Shown piece after piece: positions 1-12,171 of a DNA stretch of 64,000 bases. The stretch is from NCBI RefSeq assembly GCF_000189635.1, contig NW_002476155.1:62001-126000 (forward strand), in the 5' to 3' direction. Source of the DNA: Tetrahymena thermophila SB210. Lineage: Eukaryota > Ciliophora > Oligohymenophorea > Hymenostomatida > Tetrahymenidae. The notes beneath the pieces are model-generated. The model was given only the letters and a program-made list of their open reading frames with translations. It had not been told where the DNA came from and searched no databases. Positions within the stretch are counted from its first letter, which is position 1. Every line of letters starts with the position of its first letter. A program made the position numbers and the translations under genes.

Positions 1-2024
1 AAAAAATGAATAAAATATGAAATAAGAAGAAATCAGTATTGTTTAAAATAAATTCATTTTAGTGTTAAAAATATCGCAATCCAAAGCAAATAAACTGTTT
101 TTACCTTAGATCAAGTGTCAAATTCGAGAGATTAGTGCAGTTTGCTTAAGCAAAACCTAAACCTGGTGCACCTACATCATCAATATAATTGTAACTTTTT
201 AAATATTTAAGAAAAAATATATCATAAATAAATAATTTAGAAGAAAAAAATGAAATAATAAGAAGAAAGCAATAAATAAATAATGAAAGTAACAGTTATA
301 ATTTAATAATTTAAATTAAAAAAGAAAAAAAAAAAAACTGGAGTTGAATTAAAAAAAAAAATAATTCAAATAAAAAGAAAATAAATAAATTAAAAGAGCT
401 TTTTTGTTTTAATTTAATTTTTATGTTAAAAAATATGACAATCCAAAATAAATACACTGTTTTTACCTAAGATCAAGTATTAAATATGAGATATTAGTGC
501 AGTTTGCTAAAGCAGAACATAAACCTGATGCACCACTTGCTCCAATATAATTTCCACTATTTAAATATTGAAGAAAAATTATAATATTATTAATTAGTTT
601 GTAGGAAAAGATGAAAAAAATATGAATTAATTAATTAACAACGATCAAAAGTTGAAAATGAAAAAGTGAATTAGTTCATTTAATAAAGAAAAAAAGCAAA
701 CAGAAGCAGAATTAAAAAGAAAAGAAATCAAAAAAAAAGCTAATAAATAAATTAAAAAAGAGTTGTTTTGTTTTAAATTCATTTTTTATTAAAAAATATC
801 ACAATCAAAAACAAATCAACTGTTTTTACCGAAGATTAAGCATTAAATATGAAAGATTTGTACAGTTTTTTAAAGCAGAACCTAAGCCTTATGCAGCAAT
901 TGCATGAATTTAATTGTAGCTTTTTAATTATTAAAGAAAAAATATTTAATTAATTATCTATATAGAAGAAAAAAATGAATGAAAATTTAAGAAATGATTA
1001 TAAATAAATTAATTTATAATTAAATACAAAGTTAAATTAAAGAAAAAAATAAATAAAAACAAGCTGAATAAAAATGAAAAATGAATCAAATAAAAAGCTA
1101 ATAAATAAATATATTAAAAGAATCATATTGTTTTAAATTCATTTTTATATTAAAAATATTTTAATCCAAAAAAAATAAACTATTTTTACCTAAGATCAAG
1201 TGTCAGATTTGAGAGATTATTGCACTTTGCTAAAGCATAACCTAAGTCTGGTGCACTATCATCAATTTAATTTACACTTTTCAAATATAGTTAATTATAA
1301 GGAAAAAATATGAAATCAATAATAATAAAGTAAAAATTCAAAATTAAGAAATTAGTTATTTAACAAATTGATAAAAGAAAACAGAGGCAGAATAAAAAAG
1401 AAAAAATAAATTCAAATCAAATAAAAAACTAATAAATAAATTAAAAGAATTAGTTAGTTATATTATTTTAAATTCATTTTTATATTAAAAAATTTCACTA
1501 ACCAAAAAAAAAACCCTATTTTTACCAAAGATCAAGTCTCAATTTTGAGAGATTAGTGCACTTTGCTAAAGCAGAACATAAGCCTGATGCAAATTTATCT
1601 CCAATTAATTTGTAACTTTTTAAATATTGAAGAAAAAATATATTATTAATTAATTAGTTAGAAGGAAAAAATGAAGAAAAAATATCAAATAAAAAATTAT
1701 TAATTAATTAAAATTCAAAATAAAAATAAAAATTTAAAATGAAAAATAAGTTAAAAAAAATATTTGAGAAAATAAAAATGAACGAAAGAATAAAGATGAT
1801 AAATTATATAAGAAAAATAATTTTGCTAATAACTTTAAAATTAAATTTATAAAAAAATTAATAATAATATAAATATACTTCTGAAAAATATGGAGAATCT
1901 AGTGAGATTATAGCGAAGAGTTTAAAAACTTTTTTTATTAAAAAATATAAATTTAAAGAATATTCCTAAATAAATAAATAATTACTTCTTCTAGATCTTA
2001 AAAATATTTTTTCGATTATATCAT
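1..2024 (-). CDS. LRR gene A, 5' part (runs off the left edge)
   Basis: Leucine-rich-repeat protein of ribonuclease-inhibitor type, read with TAA/TAG as Gln. The start exon is 1986-2024, 13 codons (MIQSKKYFQDLEE). The cap exon is 1879-1928 (FLNSSLQSHQILHIFQ). LRR exons follow at about 1526-1615, 1190-1276, 830-919, 467-556 and 105-194, each matching the pattern N.I...GA..L...L..CTNLSNLTLDL. Every LRR exon enters with one base and leaves with two bases of a codon, so all are interchangeable. Introns of about 270 bp are themselves similar to each other, giving a repeat period near 358 bp. The start and cap exons match those of genes B and C closely. The terminal exon lies beyond base 1. LRR domains usually bind proteins; the partner is unknown. 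No signal peptide or membrane segment is seen. I am sure of the LRR identity, less so of every splice site. Confidence 0.8.
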
Positions 2025-2734
2025 TAATTTATTTTTTCAAAAATATTGAATATAATCAGTTAACGGATATTTAATTAATAAAAAATATATTAAAAAATAA
2101 TTTAGTTTAATTTCAAATTAATATCGATAAAAAGATCAAGTAAATTATAATATGTATTAAATATGAATTTATAAAGTTTTAGTCTTACTTAGGAAGAGAT
2201 TTGGCAGGTAAAAAAGTTAGATAGCAATCATTATTAAATCTAAGCATTTCTAAAATGGATAGCTAGTTAATAATATGTTGAAAAAATTGCAGTAAAAATA
2301 CAGTGCAACTTGTCTATATTGGGCACCTCGGGACCAATTAAATTTGCCCAATATATAGAGGTGCCCAATATGATTTTTTTGATACAAAAATACCAAAATA
2401 TATCTAAATATTTAAAATATTTTATATATTGTAATTTTTATTTAACCTTTACTTATGTTTATAAAATATTAATTTCCATTATTAATACATCTAATTTATA
2501 TGTATGATATAAAAACTTTTCATATATGTAATAAGATAATAGCAATTATTAAAAGCTTTAATTAATTTTGGCGAAAACTAATGACTAACTTTAGAGGAAT
2601 TAATTTATTTAAGCTAATTCAATTTTAAAATAAAAATTGTGATATTTATAAATGTAAAAATAATTATAAATAGATTCATATTTTTTTTTGGGTTAAATTA
2701 TTCTATTTCAAAATATTTTCTTGATTTATTTTTA
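2025..2734. other. Intergenic region between LRR genes A and B
   Basis: About 700 bp of AT-rich sequence upstream of gene A and downstream of gene B, both on the minus strand. The only structure I see is the inverted repeat at 2316-2371, listed separately. No coding signal is convincing on either strand. Confidence 0.55.
2316..2371. repeat. 14-bp perfect inverted repeat with internal third copy
   Basis: The left arm ATATTGGGCACCTC (2316-2329) is matched perfectly in reverse complement by the right arm (2358-2371), with a 28-nt loop. The loop holds a further partial copy: TGCCCAATAT at 2345-2354 repeats directly the core of the right arm at 2362-2371. The arms are GC-rich against a background of nearly pure A/T. 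It could form a hairpin in DNA or RNA, or be the footprint of a small mobile element. It lies in the 5' flank of LRR gene A. Function unknown. Confidence 0.75.
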
Positions 2735-5700
2735 TCAAAAATATAATTTAAAGGCAACTAATCTTTTTGATTTAAGATAATGGCTGTTTCCTTTCAATGC
2801 TTCTGGTTCAATTAATTCATTAAAACTTTTAATATAAATTAGTGTAAATTATTAATCAAAATTATCTTGAATAAATTATTTAAATAAATAAAAAAATATA
2901 ATCAGAATAAATAAGAAAAATAAATCAAATAAAAAAATAAGTTAATTATAAGTAAAATATTGTTTTAAAATTCTCTTTTATATTAAAAAATATCACTATC
3001 TAAAACAAATAAACTGTTTTTACCTAAGATCAAGTGCCAAATTTTAGAGGATAGTGCATTTAGAAAAAGCAAAACCTAAGACAGATTCACCAATTGTACT
3101 AATTTAATTTCCACTTTTCAAGTATTGAAGAAAAAATATAAAATTAATAAGCTAGTTAGAAGCAAAAAATGAAGAAATAATAAGAGATGAATTATTTAAT
3201 AATAAATTCAAAAGTTAAAAATAAAATTGTAGAGTTAAATTAACAAAAAAATAAAGAAAAACACAAGTAGAATAATAAAAAAAATAACTAAAATAAAAAG
3301 CTAATAAATAAATTAAAAGAGTTTTATTGTTTTAAATTCCCTTTTATATTAAAAATACTACAATCCAAAACAAATTAACTGTTTTTACCTAAGATCAAGT
3401 GTCAAATTTGAGAGATAAGGATAGTTTACTAAAGCAGAAGCTAAGCCTTATGCAGCTTCGTCACCAATTTAATTTTCACTTTTTAAATATTGAAGAAAAA
3501 TAAAAAATAAATTAATTTGAAGGAAAAAAAAAAATAATAATAAATGAATTCAATATTAATGAAAGAAAAACTGAAAAATAAAAAAATGTGTTAAATTAAT
3601 AAATAAAAAAACTCAAGCAGAATAAAAAAGAAAAAAAAAACAAATAAAAAGCAAATAAATAAATTAAAGGAATTATTTTTTTAATGATATTTATATTAAA
3701 AAATATCACAATCAAAAACAAACAAACTGTTTTACCTAAGATTAAGTGTCAAATTTGAGAGATTAGTGCAATTTGTCAAAGCAAAACCTAATTCTGATGC
3801 ACCAATTTAACCAATTTAATTTCTACTGTATAAATATTAAAGAAAAAATATGTAATTATTTAATTAGTTAGTTAGAAACAAAAAATGAAGAAAAAATATC
3901 TGATAATAAAAATGAGCTTAAATAAAAATAAAATTGAAAATGAAAAAATGAATGAGTTAAATTAACAAACAATTAAAAAAATGCACAAGCAAATAAAAAG
4001 AAAAAGAAAGATGAACTAAATAAAAATTAGTAAATAAATAAAATAGTTTATTGGCTTTGAATTCATTTTTATATTATAAAATATTGCAATCAAAATAAAT
4101 AAACCATTTTTACTAAAGATTAAGTGCCAGATTTGAGAGATTAGTGCACTTTCCTAAACCATGACCTAAAGCAGATGCACCGATTGAGCCAATTTAATTG
4201 TAACTTTTTAAATATTGAAGAAAAGATAAACAATATATTAGTTAAAAAAAAAGCAAAAAATGAAGAAAAATATGAAATTAAAATAATTCTAATTAATTAT
4301 GAAAGTAAAACTTAAAATAAAATAATGAGTTTAATTAACAAACAAAGAAGAAGAAAAAATTTTAGCACAACAAAAAACGAAAATCAAAATAAATCTAATT
4401 AAATAGTAATACATAAATTAAAATAGCCACGTAGTTTTAAATTCTTTTTATATTAAAAAAATACCAAAAACAAATAAACTGTTTTTACCTAAGATTAAGT
4501 ACCAAATTTGAGAGATTAGGGTAATTTGCTAAAACAGAACCTAAGAATTATGCACCAATTGCGCCAATTTAATTGTGACTTTTTAAATATTGAATAAGAA
4601 ATAAAGAGTTACTTAGTTAGTTAGTTAGTTAGAAATAAAAATATGAAATTAAAGAAATTAATTTATAATGAAATGCAAAATCGAATTTAAATTAACAAAA
4701 AAAAAAACATACAAGTAAAAGAAAAAGAAAGTTATATTGTTCTATATTAATTTTTATGTTAAAAAATATTATAATCGAAAACAAATTAACTGTTTTTACC
4801 AAAGATTAATTGTCAAATTTGAGAGATTCCTGCATTTTGCTAAAGCAGAACCTAAGCCTGATGTACCTTCATCACCAATTTATTATTCACTTTTTAAATA
4901 TTGAAGAAATAATGAAATAATAAGCTATGAATTAATTAATATTTAAGTGAAAATGAAAAAACACAAGTATAATAAAAAATAGAAAAGCTAAATAAATCAA
5001 ATAAAAAGCAAATAAATATTATATGAGTTATTTTGCTTTAAATTCATTTTTATTTTAAAAAATATCACAATTCAAAACATATTAAACTGTTTTCACCTAA
5101 GATGAAGTGTCAAATTTGAGATTTTAGTGCACTTTGCTAAAGAAGAACCTAAGCCTAACACACCAATTACACCAATTTAATTTCCACTTTTTTAAATATT
5201 GAAGAAAAAATATGAAATAATAAGGAATGTATGAATTAATTATGAAAGTAAAAGTTGAAAATGAAAAAATGAATGAGAAGAATTAAATAGAAAAATAAAT
5301 CAAATATTATATTATAAGAGTTATTATTTTGCTTAAAATTTGTTTTTTTTAAATATCACAATCTAAAACAAACAACCTATTTTTACCTAAGATCAAGTGT
5401 CAAATTTGAGAGATTAGTGAAATTTACTAAAGCAGAAGCTAAGTTTGATGCACCAATTGCGTCAATTTAATTTCCACTTTTTAAATATTGAAGAAAAAAT
5501 ATATTATTATTTAGTTAGTTATAAGAAAAAATATGAAATAGTAAGAAATGAATTAATTAATAATGAAAACGAACTTAAATATGAAAAAAAGAATTTTAAC
5601 AAACAAACAAAAAAACAAAAAAAGCAAAAGCATAATAAAAGAAAAAAAATAAAAATAAATAAAATAAATAGCTAAAAAATAAATTAAAAAAGTTACATTA

Positions 5701-8319
5701 ACTTAACTCTTTTTTATACTAAAAAATATCATAATCGAAAATAAACAAACTGCTTTTACTTAAGATGAAGAATCAAATTTGAGAGATTAATACAGTTAGC
5801 TAAAGCAGAACCTAAGGCTGAAGCTCCGATTGCACCAATTTTATTTACACTTTTTAAATATAGATCAAAAAATATACAAATAATTTTGTAGCAAGAAGTA
5901 AAAAAAATCAAGAAAAAATATGAAATAATAAGAAATTAATTAATAATATAAACAAAAATTAAAAATAAAAAAAATAAATAAGTTAAATTAACAAAAAAAA
6001 AAACACATAATCTAATAAAAGTCTGATCAATAAATTAAAAGAGTTTTTTTTAACGATTTAAATTCATTTTTATATTAAAAAAATATCACAATCCATAAAA
6101 AATAAACAGTTTTTACCAAAGATTAAGTTTCAAATTGGAGAGATTAGTACAGTTTGCAATAGCAGAGCCTAAACATGATGTGTATTTATCACCAATTTAA
6201 TTTCCACTTTTTAAATATTGAAGAAAAAATATAGAATTATTTAGTTGGTTATAAAAAACAAAAGTTGAATAAGAAAAATTGAGTAAAATTAACAAAAAAA
6301 AATAATAATAAAGGCAAGCAGGATAAAAAAATAAAGAAATAAAATCAAATAAAATATTTTATAAAAATATTAAAAAATATCAATATCCAAAATAAATAAA
6401 CTATTTTTACCCAAACTCAAGTGTCAAACTAAAGATATTAGTACATTTTGCTAAAGCAGAACTTAAATCTGAAGTATCTTCATCACCAACTTAATTATAA
6501 CTTTTAAATATTCATGAATAAAATTTAATTAATAAGTTATTTAGTTATTTAGAAGCAAAAATGAAATATAAAAAATGAATTAGCAAAATTTAAAAATAAA
6601 ATATGAGTTAAATTTACAATCAAATAAAAAAACACTAACGGCTTAAAAAAGAAAAAAAAAATAAATCAAATAGAAAGCTAATAAATTAAAAAAAAATAAT
6701 TATTTTAAATTAATTTTTAAATTAAAATATTACAATCCAAAACAAAAAAACTGCTTTTTACCTAAGTTGAAGAGTCAAATTTGAGAGATTAATACAATTT
6801 GCTAAAATAGAACCTACTAATCCTGATGTACCAATTCCACTAATTTAATTTCCACTTTTTAAATATTGAAGAAAAAATTTATTAGTTACAGAAGGAAAAA
6901 ATGAAGAAAAAATTAAAGAAATTAATCCATTATTAATTAAATCAAAAGTTGAAAATGAAAAAGCGAATTAGTTAATTTAACAAAGAAAGCAAACGCAAGT
7001 AGAATAAAAAAGAAAAATAAAAATAAATCAAATTAATATCTTATAAATAAATTAAAAGAGTTTTTCTGTTTTAAATTCCTTTTAATATTAAAAAATATCA
7101 AAACCAAAAACAAATAAACTAATTTTACCCAAAATTAACAGTTAAATTTGAGAGATTAGCGCATTTAGCTAAAGCAGAGCCTAAGCCTAATACTCCTTGA
7201 TCACTTATTTAATTGTAACTTTTTAAATATTTAAGAAAAAATTAATAATTAATTTGTTAGCTTGTAAGAATAAATGTAGAAAAAATATGAAAAAATAAAA
7301 AATGAATTAATTTATTATGATAAAAGCAAAAGTTGAAAATCAAAAAATGAATGAGTTAAACTTAAGAAGAAAGAAAAAAAGCAATCAGAATAAAAAAGAA
7401 AAAAACAAATCAAATAAAAATCTAATAAATAAATATATTTAATAAGCTAAATTGTTTTAAATTCATTTTTATTTTAAAAATATCGAAATCCAAAATAAAT
7501 CAATAAATTGTTTTTACCTAAGATGGAGTGTCAAATTTGAGAGATTAATACAGTTTGCTAAAGCAGAACTTAAGCCTAATAAACCTTCATCAGTAATTTA
7601 ATTTACACTTATTAAATAAAAAATAAGAAACCAATTAATTATGAAAACAAAAATTGAAAACGAAAAATTGAGAGTTAAGTTAACAAATAAGGAAAACTAA
7701 GTCAGAGTAAAAAAAAAAAACAAATCAATAAAATGCTAATAAATAAATAAATTAATTAAAAAGTTATTTATTTTTTTAAAATTCGTTTTTATATTAAAAA
7801 TATTACAGTCAAAAACAAATAAACTGTTCTTACCAAAGGTTAAGAGTCAAATTTGAGAGATTAGTGCACTTTGCTAAAGCAGAACTTAATCCTAATGCCC
7901 CTATTGTACCAATTTAATTGTAACTTTTAAAATATTGATGAAAATATGTATAGTTAATTAATTAGTTAGATGAAAAAAACATATCAAATAATAAAATTAA
8001 ATAATTAATAATCAAAATAAAAAATGAAAAATAAGTTAAAATAATTAAAAAAATATATTTATAAATAAAAATGAATGAATATAGAAGAAAGTTTTTATAA
8101 GAAACATAATATTCTAAACAACTTGAAAATTAAAAAAAAACATAATAACAATTATGTAAATAAATTTAATTTACTATTGATTAATATAGAGAACCTAATG
8201 AGATTAAAGTGAAGAGTTTAAAAACTTTTTTATAAATAAAAATAAATTTAAAGATTATTCATACAAAAATAAATAAATACTTATTATAGGTCGTCGAAAT
8301 ATTTATTGTTTTAAGTCAT
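2735..8319 (-). CDS. LRR gene B, complete, about 15 tandem single-LRR exons
   Basis: Full-length LRR gene. The start exon is 8281-8319, 13 codons (MTQNNKYFDDLQQ), the cap exon is 8175-8224 (FLNSSLQSHQVLYINQ), and the terminal exon is 2735-2825, ending in YLKSKRLVAFKLYF then TGA. Between them lie about 15 LRR exons, beginning near 3024, 3380, 3737, 4108, 4487, 4798, 5097, 5386, 5758, 6115, 6410, 6764, 7128, 7518 and 7834. One checked in detail is 3024-3113, 90 bp. Each encodes about 28-30 residues of the form N.IG..GA.GL.SAL.KCTNLSNLTLDL. Exons and introns repeat together with a period near 345 bp, so the array grew by tandem duplication of exon plus intron. All sampled LRR exons have the same symmetric phase. 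Predicted protein roughly 500 residues, soluble, partner unknown. A few units carry variant residues, and individual exons could be skipped. Confidence 0.82.
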
Positions 8320-9223
8320 TTATTTTTTTTTCCGTAAAATATTGAATAGATATTAATAGAAATTTAATTAATTTTGAAATTATTAAAAAATTAATTTAAT
8401 TTTATTCAAAAAAGATATGACAAAAAAGTTATTGTAACATTGATTATAAAATCTTAATATATTTATTTAAAATATATCCTTAAAAATATATAGGATTTAG
8501 AGATGAGTATTCAATCATATATTAAAAAACTTAGAGTAAATACAGTATTTAAATAAGAAGAATAAATCTTAAATAATAAAAATATATTTTTGTTGGAGAT
8601 ATTTCATTATAGAATATAATATATTTATTAGTACAGATAAAATTTCTAATTATCTAACTTTAAAATTGATCAAAATTTTTTGTTAAGGAAAGAAAGTTTA
8701 TTTATATCCATTCAATAATGAATGAAGCTTCAAAATCTACATATATAAAATAGATAGCTTTGAACATGATTAAAAATTAATAATATAATGTGGTCATTTT
8801 AATAGAGTTAGCATTAATACAAATTGAAACAAATATTGAAACATAAATGCCAAAATAGAGAAATTAAATTTTTTGTTGTAATTTAATAAAATTATTCAAA
8901 TTATGAAAAATTCAAATATAATATGAATGTATATATATATGTACATAAATGGTTTAACATTTGTTATACTTATTATTAATTAAATAATTTGCTTTAAGTT
9001 TTAAGAGAGTAATTATATGAAAATTAAAGTAAAGTCAGCATATATTATTAACATTTATTAATTGTTAATATGACTGACTGATAAATGTAGGTTTAAAATC
9101 CTGGAACATTTACTATTTAATTGAAATTAATTTTAAAGAATCATATTTACAAATTGAAAATTTAAATAATTCTAATTATCTCTTTATTATAAGTAAGTAA
9201 GTAATTAAGTAGTACATTATTTT
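8320..9223. other. Intergenic, no gene seen
   Basis: About 900 bp of AT-rich sequence that includes the promoter side of LRR gene B. It has short dinucleotide runs near 8930 and a short imperfect hairpin near 9040-9070. I found no continuous reading frame with protein-like composition. Confidence 0.5.
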
Positions 9224-11093
9224 TCACCAATCATCATCCACTTCAGATATATCGAATCCAACCTATAGAAAATAATTTTTAACTATAAAATTTTTAAATA
9301 TTAAAATTTACCTGTTTTGACATGTTAAATACAGTATTCTTAGTGTCTATTTTAGGAATCAGCAATTCCTGAGTTAGTTATTTGTTAATGAATATCTGTT
9401 CATATGTTGAAAGCGACTTTTTTAAACTAATAGGTAGCTACATTGCTATACTCTCAGATAATCCTATTGATATAGTTAAATATTAAGGATAGTAAAATTA
9501 TTTGATTAATTTATACCTGGTATAATCTTTGTTAATTCTTGCATTTAATCTTCTTGAACTTTTTTTTGATACTGATGTGCGATGAATCTCTTAAATTGAC
9601 TCTTAATATTAATAAGGATTTTAATGAATGATTTTTGAATGTATTAATTACAATTTGCGATATAATTATGAGAGACCCTATTTCCTCTTTACTACTCATC
9701 AAAATTTTCTAAGATATGTCATCAAACATATGGTTGTTATTGATAGAAGGTTATTTCATGTAAGTTTATAAATTTTTGATATCATTTTATATATTCTATA
9801 TGGAGTGATTGACGATTTTATCTTTGTTAAACTCATTAAAACTTCCAAGACTGCCAATTTATATTTTTTGATTTTTAAAACTGTTTGCGTTATTAGTGGA
9901 ATTCTTATCAATGTTTGGAAGCTTTCTAAATTGTAGCTGTTATCCATTGTTCATCAAGCCACCATTAAAACAATCTAAAAGATTATTACTATCTATTGGA
10001 GTTGTTTACTTCTTAAAGTAGGTGTGAGCTAGATTGCTACCAAAGTTATTATCTGAATATTAATCTTGTCTTTCAGATAAATTTTAGTCAAGGTTATCTA
10101 TTTATTTAAAAAAAAACAAAAATATAACTTGCTGATTTATAATAAAATAAATAAGAGTTCGAATTTAATTATGTTTCTTTTTTAGTAGAATTAAAAAAGA
10201 CAAAATATCTATTTACAATCAGATTGTTACTAATCTAATTCGAGGTGATTATTAGAATTTGATGAATTTTGAGCTTATTTTTGTTCTTAATTTTATCCAT
10301 TTAGTTTCTTATTATTTGACAAGGCACTCGCATTATTTAGCAATATCTGCAAAAATTAATCACCATTTTTTTATATATCGTTTCTTGTGCTTCCTTTTGG
10401 TAATTAAACAATATTTGGGGAAAGGGTTTGAGCAATTAGCATATTCCTGAAATCATTATTCGTTTTAGCCATTTAATTTTTAGGTAAACTACCATGATTA
10501 GAAAATCCTAAACTATTAGTTTAGAATTTCAAATAATTGCTTTTATTGTTACTTGAATTAAATTAAAATTTTTATTGAGTTTTTCTAAAATTTTTGTGTC
10601 CATTTCCTAAATTTCCACTGCCTCGATCAGATAATAGATTCACATTATGAAATTAAAATATTGGTTGGTCTTCCAATTCTTTTTTATACTGTTTGAAGAT
10701 CTCTTTGTCTTAAGCCTTTACTAACTCTATTTTTTTATAGCTATTTAGTGAATCTACCTAATTTTATAATGAAGGGAGTCTCTTTTACTCTTATTGATGA
10801 AAACTAGATTTGAATCTTTCTCGTTAAGATGTATACTGATCTTTGTCTTTCTTAACTTGAATTCTACTTTAAGCAGAATTTCCTATTTTGGGTCTAATAG
10901 ACTACAAAGAACTTGCGCTTCTTTCTTACTTTGATATATTTACAATATTTATTTACTTATTCAACTAATCTAGATTATCGAGCAGGTCAAAGTCCTTCTT
11001 AGTTTCCTACACAAAGTCATCCTTTTCTTTAATAAAATCAAATTTAATGAGAGAGAAATTGCTAACATTCGTTTAAAGGCGATATTTTTTAAA
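9224..11093 (-). CDS. Unrecognised Asn/Lys/Gln-rich protein (may be fused to the cyclophilin upstream)
   Basis: A long reading frame runs from about 11093 down with charged, Asn/Gln-rich composition. After several short introns it continues into a segment containing FKRFIAHQYQKKVQED and ELTKIIPGLSES, and ends in VGFDISEVDDDW then TGA. The last exon is 9224-9262 (13 codons including the stop). The preceding intron junctions (GTAAAT, GTATAA and GTAATT donors) keep the phase. I do not recognise the family; no catalytic motif or membrane segment is evident. The 5' end is unclear, because the first exon has no in-frame ATG. An intron of 31 or 45 nt bridging the cyclophilin stop at 11137 would join the two frames in phase, so this may be the C-terminal half of that gene. 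Otherwise a small first exon is missing from my model. Confidence 0.55.
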
Positions 11094-11136
11094 AATAATG
11101 AAACTAACAAAACTAAATAAATGCTTTTTGTCTATA

Positions 11137-12171
11137 TCATAAAGGATAATTTAATAAATTACAAAAGTTATATTCACCACAATTAACTATTCGAGCTTCA
11201 AACGCAGGAGTGTATGAAGATCTATCAGTAATCTTATTAAGTTTTCTAAGATATTTCATCCCATAAACTACTAAACCAAAGGCTACATATTTCTAGTCTT
11301 TGTCAGGTTAAGCTCCAAGAGTAATATAGAATTAAGACGCATTAGTGTGAGGTACACCTTAATTAGCCATTCCAACAATTCCAGGTTAATCATGTTTTAT
11401 TGCATAATTTTCGTCTTCAAATGTTGGACCAAATATGCTTTCATCCTTTTCGAATTCAGAGAAAGCTCCACCTTAAATGAAAGCATTTTTTTAAATGGCA
11501 TGAAATAAAGTGTTTTTATATGTAAGACGCTAGCCTTTGGAGTTTTTAAAATTTCCTTAGCAAAGTTGGTAGAAGTTTAAACAGGTTTTAGGCATAATCT
11601 TTGAATTGAGTTAAATAATAATACGAAACTAATTGATTTTTTACACTTCTTAGATATTTATGTTGATGCTGTGCATAGACTTTACTTTTTTATTGCACTC
11701 AATAAATCCATTCTTAAGCTTAATGTCGAAGAAGACATATGTAAATGTCTCACTAAAATTAAAATATTGCAGAAGCTTGCTGTGAGTCATTTAGGTGAGT
11801 TATAGCAAATATTCGTTTTGCTAATTGAATGAATAAGGTATACTTCTAATAAAAATTTCTTATGGGAGACCAAGCTCAGTGACAAATACAGTAATAAGAT
11901 GCAATAAGCTTTCAACATATCTGCTTGAATTAATTAATATAATAGGTGAGTTATAACTATGATTAAGTATATCATGAGATTTCCTTTTCAATTCCTTTAA
12001 AATGTAATCAAAATGAGTTTGATGTAGTGTTACTATTTCAATATCTACACAGTCACTAAAGTAGAGCAAATCTTCATTTGAATCAGTATCATTATTAATC
12101 CAAAGCTCGCTTTACTAAATAATAAATTCAAGCTCTGGATCGCTATTTTTTCCTATAATAAGGACTTCCAT
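11137..12171 (-). CDS. PPIL6-type cyclophilin, catalytic Arg replaced
   Basis: Intronless frame of 344 residues from ATG at 12171 to TGA. Residues about 165-335 form a cyclophilin (peptidyl-prolyl isomerase) domain with FIQGG, GPTFEDENYAIKHDQPG, ASQFYITLG and VAFGLVVYGM. The N-terminal 150 residues (MEVLIIGKNSDPELEF...) match in layout the extra N-terminal domain of human PPIL6, and the GPTFEDEN block is shared with it. From memory, PPIL6 is linked to ciliated cells, which would suit a ciliate. The position of the catalytic arginine of cyclophilin A (FHR in the family) reads FHA here (residues near 218-220), so isomerase activity may be lost while peptide binding stays. The stop may instead lie inside an intron joining the downstream frame at 11093. 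It is divergent with the next gene on the plus strand. Confidence 0.85.

Noticed and set aside
5445-5675. 76-codon plus-strand ORF
   Set aside because: It lies antisense to an exon and intron of LRR gene B.
1-8000. CRISPR-like look of regularly spaced repeats in the left array
   Set aside because: Units are about 350 bp, diverged, and carry phase-symmetric LRR exons with splice sites; this is a eukaryotic exon array.
9030-9115. tRNA-like or Pol III-like segment with hairpins near 9040-9110
   Set aside because: No cloverleaf or paired T stem can be drawn; the short hairpins are expected in AT-rich DNA.
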